A stretch of DNA of 31,693 nt, from IMG/VR virus record IMGVR_UViG_3300028228_000044, positions 1-31,693 of that record; one strand, 5' to 3'. Of this stretch, positions 21,275-30,064 are shown in pieces. Both the position numbers and the translations under genes were made by a program. The stretch comes from a virus. The notes below the pieces were generated by a model. The model searched no databases. It worked only from the letters and a program-made list of their open reading frames with translations, and had not been told where the DNA came from. Each line of letters opens with the position of its first letter. The stretch's first letter is position 1.

Positions 21275-22923
21275 TATTGTTCTTCCTCTGCCATTTCTGT
21301 TATTCTCTGAGCTGCTGTTATCTGACTAAAGGTTCCTGACGGAACTACCTGCGCTGCTTTTCTAGCGACACGGCTTGCCTGTCCTGCTAACTGTGCTGTC
21401 TCTCCAACAACTCTAGGAGAAGCTAATGCCAAAGCTGGTATAGCACCAGGAGTAAGCAACCCTCCAAGACCTCCAGTAGCTGCACCATAACCAACAGCAC
21501 CACCACCTAATATTCTTCCTAGCATTCCTTTAGGAGTTAGTGATGCCATGTCTTGACCTGCTATCTTGTTTATAAATTTATTACCACCGATGCTTTCTAG
21601 TTCTTCAGCAAGCGTAACTCTCCTACCATAGTTAGTCTGAACATTATCTCTCATGATAGACAGTAACTTTCTCAGTGCTGTGTCTGGGTTTGTTTTCCCT
21701 CCTGACTCAACACTAAGAGTCTTCTTCAGTTCCTTCATCTGCTCAGCAGCTTTGCCATAACTCTCCATGACTTTTGAGTAATCAGGTGCAACATCCTCAA
21801 TAGCTTTAACTACTGACTTCCTTACTTCTTCAGCAAACACCTTTCCACCGTTAGTGCTGGATGCGTCCCCTATTTCCTTAATTGCTTGTTTAAGCTGGTC
21901 CATCTGCATTACTGTGTTGTATCCCATTTCTTTAGATTGTTTTACTTTGTCTAACAAGGCGTTGATAGTGTCCATCGAACCATCTGATAATTTATTAGCC
22001 TCTCTTGTTATCTTAGATAAAACATAATCTATTCTGTTATACATCACCTTTGAGCCAGAAGCAGAAACCTCTTTCATTCCTGCATTGTAATCAGCGTTCT
22101 TCTTTTGTCTTAACTTCTCAAGGTTAGCAAGAGCATCATCAAGTATTAACTGTGGGTCTGCACCTTTCATGTTGTCTCTAAATTGTTTCAAGGCTGATCC
22201 GCCCTCTACTCCAGACTCATATGCCTTTTCAATAGATTTTCTACCTACTCCAGATGTGAAGGAAGCTACCGCAGGTGCTACTACTCCTACAGTCTTTGTT
22301 ACTGCCTTCCCAATAACAGGTGCAACAAGAGCTACAGGGTCTAACTTAGTTGCTACATTTGACACGCCTTTTGCTACATTGGCTGTTCTACTACCAGCAA
22401 CGGCAGTCTTAGCAACAGCACTCGCTCCTCCTGTAACAAGAACAGATACATCTGCCAGTACACTTGCTGGGTCTGTGGCTAACGCCTTTTTAAAACCATC
22501 AGCAGTACCATACTTCTCAGCCATTCCATCGACAACAGAATCAAACATCTGCTCAGAGTCCGGTCTACCATCCATATCAACACCGAGATTACGCAGACCT
22601 TTTCTAAGACCTCCACCTATAACCTGGCTCAATGATGTTACAGTATCTATTGGGCTGGTCACTGCTTGGAACAAGTCACCAATTAACCTTGCCGATGAGG
22701 GTACTAAGTTACGTCCTGCCTGAGACAAAACCTGGTCGGCTCTCATCTCACCGTAGTCAACTTCAGGTTCAGCCTGAGCTGTCTCATCTGGCTCTGGTTG
22801 TTGTCCTTGTTGTTCTTGATACAACCTAGCAGCAGCTTGTTTTATTTCTTCAGGTTTAGCATCCGCTGGTCCTTCAAATGTTATGACTTTCCCACTGCTG
22901 TGTCTTACTGAATATTTAGCCAT
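21274..22923 (-). CDS. Internal virion / DNA ejection protein (549 aa)
   Basis: The protein opens with YSVRHSSGKVITFEGPADAK, a start common to a family of internal proteins in marine podoviruses, then an acidic Gln-rich linker. Ala/Val/Gly-rich hydrophobic parts lie near residues 155-225 and near 460-510. The helical middle (about 240-420) is rich in Lys and Asp. This mix fits proteins ejected from the head that form a trans-envelope channel. It overlaps the next gene by one base. The assignment is by position and composition. Confidence 0.6.
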   Translation of the reverse strand: MAKYSVRHSSGKVITFEGPADAKPEEIKQAAARLYQEQQGQQPEPDETAQAEPEVDYGEMRADQVLSQAGRNLVPSSARLIGDLFQAVTSPIDTVTSLSQVIGGGLRKGLRNLGVDMDGRPDSEQMFDSVVDGMAEKYGTADGFKKALATDPASVLADVSVLVTGGASAVAKTAVAGSRTANVAKGVSNVATKLDPVALVAPVIGKAVTKTVGVVAPAVASFTSGVGRKSIEKAYESGVEGGSALKQFRDNMKGADPQLILDDALANLEKLRQKKNADYNAGMKEVSASGSKVMYNRIDYVLSKITREANKLSDGSMDTINALLDKVKQSKEMGYNTVMQMDQLKQAIKEIGDASSTNGGKVFAEEVRKSVVKAIEDVAPDYSKVMESYGKAAEQMKELKKTLSVESGGKTNPDTALRKLLSIMRDNVQTNYGRRVTLAEELESIGGNKFINKIAGQDMASLTPKGMLGRILGGGAVGYGAATGGLGGLLTPGAIPALALASPRVVGETAQLAGQASRVARKAAQVVPSGTFSQITAAQRITEMAEEEQ

Positions 22924-22937
22924 TTGTTGTTTCCCTG

Positions 22938-23927
22938 TTATTCGATGCTAATGATTTCAAACTCTTCAGCACTAGTAGACTCACCTTCAAAACTACTACC
23001 TACTAAATACTCGTCAAACCCTACGGTATTCCATCCTTGCTTTTTATAATTAGCTGTGGATTTTTGGTATGCTTTTCTAGCAGCTTCCGCTTGTCTTTTT
23101 AGATTTCTTTTAATAGTTTCTCCATCCATGCCAGGAGTAACCATAGCTTTTAAGAATTCCTCTTTTTCTGTCTGAGTCAATGCAGACCCAAATAATTTAT
23201 TTCTTACCGCATTAACTTGCTTTTGGTATCTCATCCACCAATCACCAAGTCTTTTTTGCTCTTCAGTTGTGGGAAACTTTTTAGCTGCCATTACAGCCCA
23301 GTCACCAACAACATCAAAAGCATAACCACCAAAATTCTCTTCAAAAGTAGTAAACAAGTCTGTAGTTTCGTTTGCTTGGTTTCCTTTTTCTTCTAAATCT
23401 TCAAATATAGGTTTAGTAAGTTTATCTCCTTTACCTTCCTTTTCTGCGTCTTTTCTTATCTTATCTATATCTGCTTGCGTCTTCTCCATGCCAAGCACTT
23501 CTTTACTTCTATCAAACTTAGCCTGTTCAGCTGCCTGCTCAGCTTTCATTCTAGTTGCAACAGTAGCTTTAGCTTGATCCATCAACTGCATAGCCTCTCT
23601 AGGGTAGCCTGATTGTCCCAACTCTTGAGACATCTTAGCCAGTACATCAGGGTTACTCATGTCTTGACCTTGATACGTTTTAAGTATCTGCTTCATTACA
23701 GAGGCTCTTTCCATCTCAGGAGAAGGTGACTCACCAAACAATCTAAGACCTCTAAGTTTCTCACCTGTCTCAAGACCAGCCCTAGCCACTCCTGCGTACA
23801 TACCTAGCTCTGAACCATAGTTAGGTAGCTTGGCTAAGTATTCTTGTCTTGCCCTGTTCTCTCGTTCCTGTCCTCTTTGATACTCTAGCTCTTCAGGAGT
23901 AGGACCAAATATATCTGCAATTGCCAT
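22938..23927 (-). CDS. Virion-associated protein, likely internal (329 aa)
   Basis: The N-terminus (MAIADIFGPTPEELEYQRGQ) and long charged helices (about 130-180, rich in Lys, Glu, Gln) resemble proteins that lie between tail and ejection proteins in marine podoviruses. The C-terminal part (GSALTQTEKEEFLKAMVTPG) is also helical. No enzyme motif is seen. It probably belongs to the internal core or tail. Confidence 0.55.
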   Translation of the reverse strand: MAIADIFGPTPEELEYQRGQERENRARQEYLAKLPNYGSELGMYAGVARAGLETGEKLRGLRLFGESPSPEMERASVMKQILKTYQGQDMSNPDVLAKMSQELGQSGYPREAMQLMDQAKATVATRMKAEQAAEQAKFDRSKEVLGMEKTQADIDKIRKDAEKEGKGDKLTKPIFEDLEEKGNQANETTDLFTTFEENFGGYAFDVVGDWAVMAAKKFPTTEEQKRLGDWWMRYQKQVNAVRNKLFGSALTQTEKEEFLKAMVTPGMDGETIKRNLKRQAEAARKAYQKSTANYKKQGWNTVGFDEYLVGSSFEGESTSAEEFEIISIE

Positions 23928-23940
23928 AATTAATTATCCT

Positions 23941-25053
23941 TTAGTATGCTTTCTGTCCAAATTGAAACTTAGAAGGGTCTGACATACCCATTCCCATGTT
24001 TGAAGTCATAGGTGCTGGACCACCACCGAACCCACTAAAAAGACCACCTATCTTACCAATGCCTTTTTGAACAAGACCACCTACATCACCCATTAATTCT
24101 TTATTGTTAAGCAAACCAGTAGTGGCGTCATACTTGTTCTGTGCTTGTCCCATACTAACTTTAGCTTGGTTTAACGCTGAGTCCTGTAACGCATTAGCAC
24201 CATACTGTTGTCCTGTCATGGCGGTAGCACCTGCGTCAAGGCCCATCTGGAATGGTTGTTTAGCTAAGTCTTCTAGTCCTGATTGCTGATTCAAGTAGTT
24301 CTGATACGGTGACAAAGCTCCTGTCATCGTGTTATAACCAGTACCCATCAACCCAGCAGCCTTACTTAGTTGTGATGTACCAAAGTTTATCTGTTGTTGT
24401 GCAGCGTCTTCAGCTCCTGCTGCTAACTGCAAGCCACGCCTGTTTCTACTTTCTTGTAGAGCCTTCAGCATTGGGTTACCACCAGCACCAACACTCAAAC
24501 CAGTGGTTCCTCTACCAAAGCCCATAGCAAGTAATCTCTGCTCTTCCTCAATATCATAAGGACGTAATGCAGCCATCTGTTGTTGCATATAATTCTGTCT
24601 TGCTTGTTCTGGAGTATCAGCTAAATAATCCTGACCCAGGTTAAACAGACCTTGTGCAGGTGCGCTATACTGTTGAGCAAAAGGAACAGCTTGTTCAGCA
24701 GTGGTTAAACCTGTCTGCATCAAGTTACCAAATCTAGCTTGGTCTGCTTGAACAGCATCAGAGGCAGTGTACCCAGCAGACTTTAATTGCCCTGTGGTAG
24801 GATCAACCTCAAAGTTAGACTGTCCGTAGAGTGTCTTAACATCAACAGGTCTGAAGAATCCTTGCTGACCAGCCTGAGCCATACGAGCAGCGTACTGTTG
24901 GGCTGTTTCCCCGGCTTGTTGAGCAAGTTGCTTGCTTGCCCCATACTGACCTATAGCACTACCTGCCATCGACAGCATCTGGTTTCCTGTTGCCATCCCT
25001 GCTACCTGCATAGCTGGTCCTGCTACTTTTGCTATCTTAGAAAACAATCCCAT
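23941..25053 (-). CDS. Internal virion / ejection protein (370 aa)
   Basis: The protein is rich in Gly, Ala and Gln. The opening (MGLFSKIAKVAGPAMQVAG) and repeated AQQ-type motifs are typical of internal proteins of T7-like marine phages (gp14-like). A Gly-rich, possibly membrane-active end follows (IGKIGGLFSGFGGGPAPMTS). Likely part of the DNA-ejection apparatus. It lies 13 nt before the 329-residue gene. Confidence 0.6.
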   Translation of the reverse strand: MGLFSKIAKVAGPAMQVAGMATGNQMLSMAGSAIGQYGASKQLAQQAGETAQQYAARMAQAGQQGFFRPVDVKTLYGQSNFEVDPTTGQLKSAGYTASDAVQADQARFGNLMQTGLTTAEQAVPFAQQYSAPAQGLFNLGQDYLADTPEQARQNYMQQQMAALRPYDIEEEQRLLAMGFGRGTTGLSVGAGGNPMLKALQESRNRRGLQLAAGAEDAAQQQINFGTSQLSKAAGLMGTGYNTMTGALSPYQNYLNQQSGLEDLAKQPFQMGLDAGATAMTGQQYGANALQDSALNQAKVSMGQAQNKYDATTGLLNNKELMGDVGGLVQKGIGKIGGLFSGFGGGPAPMTSNMGMGMSDPSKFQFGQKAY

Positions 25054-25071
25054 TTCTCTACCCTCTTTAAA

Positions 25072-25734
25072 TTAAACAGTACGTTGCCACATATAAACTA
25101 CGATGTACGGTTGTAAGTTTGCGTTAGTTGCTGAAACACCTGCACTGGCTACTGTTGTTGCTGATGTTATAATTGCTGTTCCTGAGGCAGATGTTTTACT
25201 TTCTATTGCTCTTCCAGTCCCGATTGTTACAGAACTTCCTGCAGTAGCTGTGGCTACGTCAGGAACGACATGGGTGTGTCCTGCGTCTGTCGATGTGGTG
25301 GTTGCTGTATGGGTATGACTTACATTCACTGCGTCAGCAGTACCACCTGTTGCACCTGCAGTAAAGCCACCACCATCAGCTAACGGTATACGACCTGCTC
25401 CAAACGCTGTCCAAGTACCAAACCCTAAGAGTGTTGCAGGGTTTGTAGCTACTGTAGCATTCATGTAAATAGAACCTACAGGATATGCACCTGCTAAAGC
25501 TGCCTGGACAAAAGATGTTGTAGCAATCTGCGTGCTTGTTGTACCTCCAGCGGCGGTGGGTGCTGAAGGTGTCCCTGTGAATGTAGGAGCATTAAGATCA
25601 GCTTTAGATGAAATAGCATTTGAAATAGAAACATACTCTGCATCAAGCTCTGAGCCTTTAATAATCTTATTTACATCACCTGTAACTAATCCGTCTTTTA
25701 ATGTAAAGTTTGTTGCTTTTGTATAGTTACTCAT
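25072..25734 (-). CDS. Tail tip or fibre protein with collar-type domain (220 aa)
   Basis: A short N-terminal part (residues 1-50) is followed by a linker typical of fibre proteins (FTGTPSAPTAAGGTTSTQIA). The collar-like section reads YPVGSIYMNATVATNPATLL, then GFGTWTAFGAGRIPLADGGG. The end NLQPYIVVYMWQRTV is the usual last strand of these domains. Such proteins sit at the tail tip and bind receptors or cap the tube. It is a candidate host-range determinant besides the two fibres. Confidence 0.75.
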   Translation of the reverse strand: MSNYTKATNFTLKDGLVTGDVNKIIKGSELDAEYVSISNAISSKADLNAPTFTGTPSAPTAAGGTTSTQIATTSFVQAALAGAYPVGSIYMNATVATNPATLLGFGTWTAFGAGRIPLADGGGFTAGATGGTADAVNVSHTHTATTTSTDAGHTHVVPDVATATAGSSVTIGTGRAIESKTSASGTAIITSATTVASAGVSATNANLQPYIVVYMWQRTV

Positions 25735-25742
25735 ACTTGTCC

Positions 25743-27605
25743 TTAAATTGTTTTACCTGCTTTAACATAAATATCTATCTTTTGTATCGACAGTGGTGCA
25801 GCGTTTATGTCTGCTTCAAAGCCTAATTGAATAATAGAACCTGATCCACCTAAGTTTGATTGAACTTCTTCTAACACTAAACCACTAGAGTATTCAGATA
25901 AAGCGTCTGCACTTCTTAAATAAATGGTAGCGTCAGCTGGATTAGCATTATCAGGAATGTAATAAAAACCATTAGCATCTAATCTAACAGCTTCAGACAA
26001 ATCATAACCACCTGTAACGTCTTCTACAGATTTAAAAGGAACCTGATAGTGTGTTGTTCCATCAGGTGCTGTAAGTGTATTAGTCGTAGGTGTGCTGTTA
26101 CTGAATGATTGACTGCCTACTACTGCTGAACCACTGACACCATACTTGTTTGTATTAAACTCAGAAATAACAATTGAGCCTGTTCTTAGTTTTTTAGTTA
26201 TTGAACGATACGATTGGACATAATCAAAGCCATACTTTAAAGCTACGTCCTGACCTACCCCACCTACAACTACAAAGTTAGCTTTCTTTAGAAACTTTAA
26301 TGAAGTAGGCGCACCTAAGTCAAAGAAGTTTGTGTAGTACCTGAGTCTGTATGTAGCTGCGTTGTCTGTAAATCCAAAGTACTTACCTATGTAACCTTCT
26401 TTACCTACAAACAAATCACCTGTGTAGGTAACGTGTAATGCTGCAGGTTCAATACCATCCCAGATGGTTACCCGTGCTGCTCCATTCTCTAGTCTGCCTC
26501 TTAGATCAAAACAATATACATATTTAGAAGTAGGTAAAGTTAACAGATAGAAAGCATCTTTAGGATAGTAGGTAGCTTTAATCTTTTCTCTGTTGGTTTC
26601 TGACTCTACAAAAGCTACTAGCTCATCCCTAACATTAAACGATACATCATTGATAGGTGCTGACTTTTCTTGGATAACTCGTGACAGACTTCTTACACCA
26701 GACTCAGACAAGAACATAACGTCTGTACCTGTGTTGACAATACTGTCTCTAGCAATACAACCGATGTTAGCAACTAAATCAGACAATACCAGTGTAGTTA
26801 CATCAATAGGATTAGCGTAGATAGCAATGTTTCTTTTACCAAATATAATTAAGAAACCGTTGTGCGGTGCAATACCTACTATCTCATCTCCGTTAGGAAA
26901 GACATCAACCAATGACAAGTAACCTGAGTCACCTGTTGCTAAGTTAGTACCATCGAGTAAAGCACTGAAATATAGTGTTTGTTTATCGTTAGCAATGTCA
27001 GCCCACCATGTTCTACCGTAAGCACCTATAACTATGTTAGGCTTAAAATCAGCAGGAGAAGCGTAAGTGGTAGGTACTGTGCCAGCGTCACTGAGTAAAT
27101 TGAAACCATAAGCACCTGTATGTGCATGATCTGCTCCAAGCTGATGATAGACTAAAGGGAGGTGTCCAGCTTGTGCTAAGTAAGCATGAGGTTTAGCAGT
27201 TGGTCCTTCACCAAATACAATACTAGCACCCATCCATTCGTTAGCTGTAATAGTGTAAGCAGTTGTACCTGTGCCTGCTGCGTCAGCTACTGTACCGTCA
27301 ACAGCAGTAACTAAGGTAGCAGAACCACCTGCTCGTGTGAATAATTTATTGTTACCACCTGCGAATGTAACATCAGGGTTAGGAAGGTTGTACAAGAACT
27401 CTACTTTGTTAGAAGCTAAGTCAGTATTTAAAGCACTGTTTACTTTAGTCCATCCACGCCTGGCTCCAATCCTACCAAACTTATCAATCACACAGTTGTA
27501 GGCTTCTAGTGCGTAGCCAGATGAAAGATCAACGCTGCTCTCTTGGGTGTTAACGCCAAGAAAGCCTGGTGCTGATATCGAAGAAGACTGTAGTTGACCT
27601 GACAT
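25743..27605 (-). CDS. Tail tubular protein B-like (nozzle, 620 aa)
   Basis: The start region (GFLGVNTQESSVDLSSGYAL, then a FGRIGARRGWTKVN segment) is the hallmark N-terminus of podovirus tail-tube or stabilisation proteins (T7 gp12 position). The long, beta-rich middle has many Asp/Gly/Thr turns and SESGVRSLSRVIQE near 300. It should form the distal nozzle of the tail. It shares one base with the tail tubular A gene, which precedes it as in T7. Confidence 0.82.
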   Translation of the reverse strand: MSGQLQSSSISAPGFLGVNTQESSVDLSSGYALEAYNCVIDKFGRIGARRGWTKVNSALNTDLASNKVEFLYNLPNPDVTFAGGNNKLFTRAGGSATLVTAVDGTVADAAGTGTTAYTITANEWMGASIVFGEGPTAKPHAYLAQAGHLPLVYHQLGADHAHTGAYGFNLLSDAGTVPTTYASPADFKPNIVIGAYGRTWWADIANDKQTLYFSALLDGTNLATGDSGYLSLVDVFPNGDEIVGIAPHNGFLIIFGKRNIAIYANPIDVTTLVLSDLVANIGCIARDSIVNTGTDVMFLSESGVRSLSRVIQEKSAPINDVSFNVRDELVAFVESETNREKIKATYYPKDAFYLLTLPTSKYVYCFDLRGRLENGAARVTIWDGIEPAALHVTYTGDLFVGKEGYIGKYFGFTDNAATYRLRYYTNFFDLGAPTSLKFLKKANFVVVGGVGQDVALKYGFDYVQSYRSITKKLRTGSIVISEFNTNKYGVSGSAVVGSQSFSNSTPTTNTLTAPDGTTHYQVPFKSVEDVTGGYDLSEAVRLDANGFYYIPDNANPADATIYLRSADALSEYSSGLVLEEVQSNLGGSGSIIQLGFEADINAAPLSIQKIDIYVKAGKTI

Positions 27606-28252
27606 TATACTGCTGCCCAGATGTATTGATCGTTCTGTCTGCTCTCTGCCATAGCAATATGATCTGATAAAGACATATCTGCTAGTGCGCTGGCTTCTTG
27701 TGATGATATACCACCATCTTCACCACGCTCTGCTACAGCCATTGCATAGGCATATTTGAGTACAGGCTCACTAGGAACCAGTAAGGTAGTTGAAGCATCT
27801 GTTAGTGCAGGTTGTGGTTTGTATAAGTTAAAGTAAATGTTCTGTATTCCATTAGGGATAGGAAATAAATCAACCTGTGTGTCCCCATTAACGTCTACAC
27901 CATTGAAGTTATAGAAGGTTGGGCTACCTCTTTGTGGGTTGTTGTTCAATAGAAACGAGTTCATCTGACTAGAGGTCTTAGGGTTTAAGAAGTAGTCTTC
28001 TTCAGCGTGAATAACATCCATCACCCTAAAGCGTTGACCCGCCCCTGTAAGGACGTAGTTAAAGAGATCATTAGAGGTAGTGACTGTTAGTGTTTCTGTC
28101 AATACGTTCCACTGAAAAGAATCTTCTACCAGTCTCTTAGCATCATTAACAAAGGTGCTGATTAGTTTAGAGTAAGGCGTATCTGTCGGAGCAGTTATTT
28201 CAGCCTCTCTCAGTCTTACTAATACATTGTTGACAACTTCTAAATAATTCAT
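27605..28252 (-). CDS. Tail tubular protein A-like (adaptor, 215 aa)
   Basis: The protein (MNYLEVVNNVLVRLREAEIT at the start, then TFVNDAKRLVEDSFQWNVL) matches the gp11-type adaptor that joins portal to nozzle in T7-like tails. Helices near residues 1-45 and 160-200 flank a central beta region. The C-terminus is aromatic (YIWAAV). The stop overlaps the start of the nozzle gene by one base. Confidence 0.85.
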   Translation of the reverse strand: MNYLEVVNNVLVRLREAEITAPTDTPYSKLISTFVNDAKRLVEDSFQWNVLTETLTVTTSNDLFNYVLTGAGQRFRVMDVIHAEEDYFLNPKTSSQMNSFLLNNNPQRGSPTFYNFNGVDVNGDTQVDLFPIPNGIQNIYFNLYKPQPALTDASTTLLVPSEPVLKYAYAMAVAERGEDGGISSQEASALADMSLSDHIAMAESRQNDQYIWAAV

Positions 28253-28254
28253 TC

Positions 28255-28425
28255 TTATCCTCTAGCTTTCTTCTTCGCAGTAGCTGAAAGATCACCGTAA
28301 TGATACAAAGGTTTACTGGTCGCTGTATGTGACTTGTTAGTATGTAACTTACCGTCAGGCATTTTGTGGTAGTTACCTGACCAAGTTTTTCCTTCTTTTA
28401 AGTAATGCTTTACACCCTTAGCCAT
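28255..28425 (-). CDS. Small basic virion-cluster protein, 56 aa
   Basis: The frame reads MAKGVKHYLKEGKTWSGNYH, then KMPDGKLHTNKSHT and ends in KKKARG. It is rich in Lys and His. Proteins of this look are placed before the tail adaptor gene in marine podoviruses. It starts on the last base of the preceding stop (TAATG) and ends two bases before the adaptor gene. Possibly a tail assembly factor like T7 gp7.3 (position only). Confidence 0.6.
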   Translation of the reverse strand: MAKGVKHYLKEGKTWSGNYHKMPDGKLHTNKSHTATSKPLYHYGDLSATAKKKARG

Positions 28426-28490
28426 TACTTCTTAGGCTTAGGTTTTGGTCGAGGTGCAGGTGCTTTCTTCTTTTTACCGTATCCGTACAT
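28425..28490 (-). CDS. Very small Lys/Pro-rich peptide, 21 aa
   Basis: The frame MYGYGKKKKAPAPRPKPKPK plus one Lys starts at ATG 28488-28490 after AAGGAG, an excellent ribosome site. It overlaps the next start by one base. The alternating Lys-Pro end is nearly a polybasic tail. The strong ribosome site and coupling support expression. It may bind DNA or a negatively charged surface. Confidence 0.5.
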   Translation of the reverse strand: MYGYGKKKKAPAPRPKPKPKK

Positions 28491-28500
28491 TGTTATCTCC

Positions 28501-28857
28501 TTAGTTATGGAATTGTGTTGTGATTGAAGGTGCTAAATTCATGCTGACCATGTAAGTTATGGTGCTGCTTGTGCCACTATTCTTTACTCTGAGTATGTCG
28601 TTTTCTTTTAAATCTATCTGTAAGTTATTTAGCAATAAATACTCACCGTTAGTAGACTGTAATGTTTTAGCGTGAGCTAGGGGGTACTCTGTTGTTGTAG
28701 CACTGTCGTACCAATACAAGTCAGCATCTTCGTTACCAGCACTGGCTAAGATATAAATCATGTGTATCTCAGCAGTATTCTTTGCTGGTACAGTATACAT
28801 ATCAACCTTTGCGCTATCGTTTGTTCTTGTTTTTACGGCTGTTACGTTTCTTGCCAT
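28501..28857 (-). CDS. Hypothetical structural-type protein, 118 aa
   Basis: A 118-residue protein of predicted beta structure (VDMYTVPAKNTAEIHMIYIL, then NNLQIDLKENDILRVKNSGT). Such jelly-roll-like patterns are common in small head or tail decoration proteins. Its start lies within the end of the spanin-like gene (44-nt overlap). No family recognised. Confidence 0.55.
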   Translation of the reverse strand: MARNVTAVKTRTNDSAKVDMYTVPAKNTAEIHMIYILASAGNEDADLYWYDSATTTEYPLAHAKTLQSTNGEYLLLNNLQIDLKENDILRVKNSGTSSTITYMVSMNLAPSITTQFHN

Positions 28858-29230
28858 GAATTAATCTCTCTATTGAGTTGACAAAGCCTGCCCATATCTC
28901 TTGTGGGCTGGGCAGTAACCACCCTAGAACCAATAACAATAAATACCACATGGGTACGTTAGTGTTATTCTGCACTAGACTGTCTACCTTTGATGTATTA
29001 ATGCTGGTGTCAGTTTCCTTCTGACTTACATTAACATTCTCACCTTCGATCTTGGTGTTCTGCTGATTAGCAACTACTTGTTGTGTGTTCTCTTTTCCTA
29101 CTTGAGCATTAGCATTAACATTAGTACCTGAGTTACCTGGTAGAACTGCCTTTACAAGACCTAAAGCACTACAACCTTGAAGAAGCATTATACCACAGAC
29201 TGATAGTAATGTCAAGGACTTTATGCTCAT
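28814..29230 (-). CDS. Spanin-like lipoprotein with C-terminal membrane segment (138 aa)
   Basis: The N-terminus is a lipoprotein signal with lipobox LQGC (Cys20). A Gln/Asn-rich, low-hydrophobic region (about 30-90: NANAQVGKENTQQVVANQQN) follows. A membrane segment lies near 93-108 (VPMWYLLLLVLGWLLP) with a basic tail. A lipid-anchored N-terminus plus inner-membrane C-terminus is the layout of unimolecular spanins, which fuse the membranes at the end of lysis. The gene overlaps the holin candidate upstream by four bases. Confidence 0.7.
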   Translation of the reverse strand: MSIKSLTLLSVCGIMLLQGCSALGLVKAVLPGNSGTNVNANAQVGKENTQQVVANQQNTKIEGENVNVSQKETDTSINTSKVDSLVQNNTNVPMWYLLLLVLGWLLPSPQEIWAGFVNSIERLIHGKKRNSRKNKNKR

Positions 29231-29421
29231 CTCTTAATGATAAGATCAACAAGCCATCCGAAGGAAGCACCCAGTATCAGCAGTAATACACCTGCACCCT
29301 TCCACTTAGACATCAGACTAGACAGACATCTAACGTCTATGCTTAACTGCTCCATCTGACGCTGTAGGGATTCTACCTGAGCTTCGAGTCTACCTAACTG
29401 CTTGTCGTTGTTGTTGTCCAT
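29227..29421 (-). CDS. Holin-like protein with coiled coil and one membrane segment (64 aa)
   Basis: An N-terminal coiled coil (about 6-38: LGRLEAQVESLQRQMEQLSI) is followed by a membrane helix (WKGAGVLLLILGASFGWLVD, about 40-58) and a basic end. It is directly followed by the spanin-like gene. This layout and place suggest a holin or pinholin. The second candidate lies at 19283-19441. Confidence 0.65.
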   Translation of the reverse strand: MDNNNDKQLGRLEAQVESLQRQMEQLSIDVRCLSSLMSKWKGAGVLLLILGASFGWLVDLIIKR

Positions 29422-29424
29422 GCT

Positions 29425-29532
29425 TTACCTCAAGTTAGATCGTTTCTTAGCGATCCTAATTTTCTTTTTACGTCTACTTAACTTACTGCGTTTAGGTAGC
29501 GGGCGTGTGGTTTCTAGTTTTAATCGAGCCAT
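29425..29532 (-). CDS. Highly basic peptide, 35 aa
   Basis: The frame MARLKLETTRPLPKRSKLSR continues into RKKKIRIAKKRSNLR. Fifteen or more of 35 residues are Lys or Arg. It lies 3 nt before the holin-like start and 6 nt after the previous stop. No clear ribosome site is seen, so translation may be coupled. It may bind nucleic acid; not recognised. Confidence 0.45.
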   Translation of the reverse strand: MARLKLETTRPLPKRSKLSRRKKKIRIAKKRSNLR

Positions 29533-29538
29533 CTATTG

Positions 29539-29694
29539 TTACCAAGGTGTTACAGGTTCTTTAGCGAATGCAATCTGAGAGGCTACTACATCCTCAGCAT
29601 GGCTACTGAACTCACCATCAGTGTCTGAGCATGTCCAGTGTACGTTTGTTACAAATGTCTTGCTATCTAGTTGTACAACGTCCCAGGTGGTCAT
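29539..29694 (-). CDS. DUF7936-like small phage protein, 51 aa
   Basis: The frame MTTWDVVQLDSKTFVTNVHW, then TCSDTDGEFSSHAEDVVASQ matches a family of small proteins near tail-fibre genes in marine phages. The TWxV start, VHWTC core and PVTPW end are recognisable. A GAGAGGA ribosome site precedes the ATG. It starts on an ATGA overlap with the previous tiny gene. Role unknown; family name given from memory. Confidence 0.6.
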   Translation of the reverse strand: MTTWDVVQLDSKTFVTNVHWTCSDTDGEFSSHAEDVVASQIAFAKEPVTPW

Positions 29695-29759
29695 TTTAGT
29701 TTCCTCTCGGTAAGTGCTGCGAATCCTTCTCTCAACTCGTTAAATAAGTTACGTTTCAT
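29691..29759 (-). CDS. Very small peptide, 22 aa
   Basis: The frame MKRNLFNELREGFAALTERK plus two residues starts at ATGA overlap with the chaperone-like gene and ends at ATGA overlap with the next. MKRxLFxEL-type starts are frequent in small regulatory proteins of bacteria and phages, where they precede a helix-turn-helix that is missing here. It may be a real microprotein or only a coupling device. Confidence 0.4.
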   Translation of the reverse strand: MKRNLFNELREGFAALTERKLK

Positions 29760-30064
29760 TTAGGATACTCCGCTTTAACTGCCAGACACGCATCAATGTA
29801 AGTCTGTGCCTGTACTGTGTCACCTTTAACGATAGCGTCTAGGTAGTCAGTTACTGGTGGATAGGCTGCTGCTCTTAGTTCTGCATAGGTAGGTGGCTCA
29901 GGTATGTCTGCTGGCTCAGGTGTGTTTCCATCTAAGAGCCACTGAATGTAATCTATTGAATCTATTAAACAAGAATCTTCTCTACCATTTTCCCACTTAC
30001 GCCACACAACTTGTGTTTGATGTTCAGATAAGATGGGTAATAGTTTCCATGTAGGTGTTATCAT
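29756..30064 (-). CDS. Fibre-assembly (XkdW-like) protein, 102 aa
   Basis: The C-terminal part (PPTYAELRAAAYPPVTDYLD, then IVKGDTVQAQTYIDACLAVK and AEYPK) is a repeated type in phage tail operons, similar to XkdW or tail-fibre assembly proteins. It follows the second fibre gene with ATGA-type overlap. A parallel protein with the same YAELR and EYPK ends follows the first fibre (30927-31187). Both probably help their fibre partner fold or attach. Confidence 0.65.
   Translation of the reverse strand: MITPTWKLLPILSEHQTQVVWRKWENGREDSCLIDSIDYIQWLLDGNTPEPADIPEPPTYAELRAAAYPPVTDYLDAIVKGDTVQAQTYIDACLAVKAEYPK

Noticed and set aside
22169-22723. Long plus-strand frame of 184 codons
   Set aside because: It lies antisense inside the 549-residue internal virion protein gene, has no family motif, and its composition mirrors the opposite strand.
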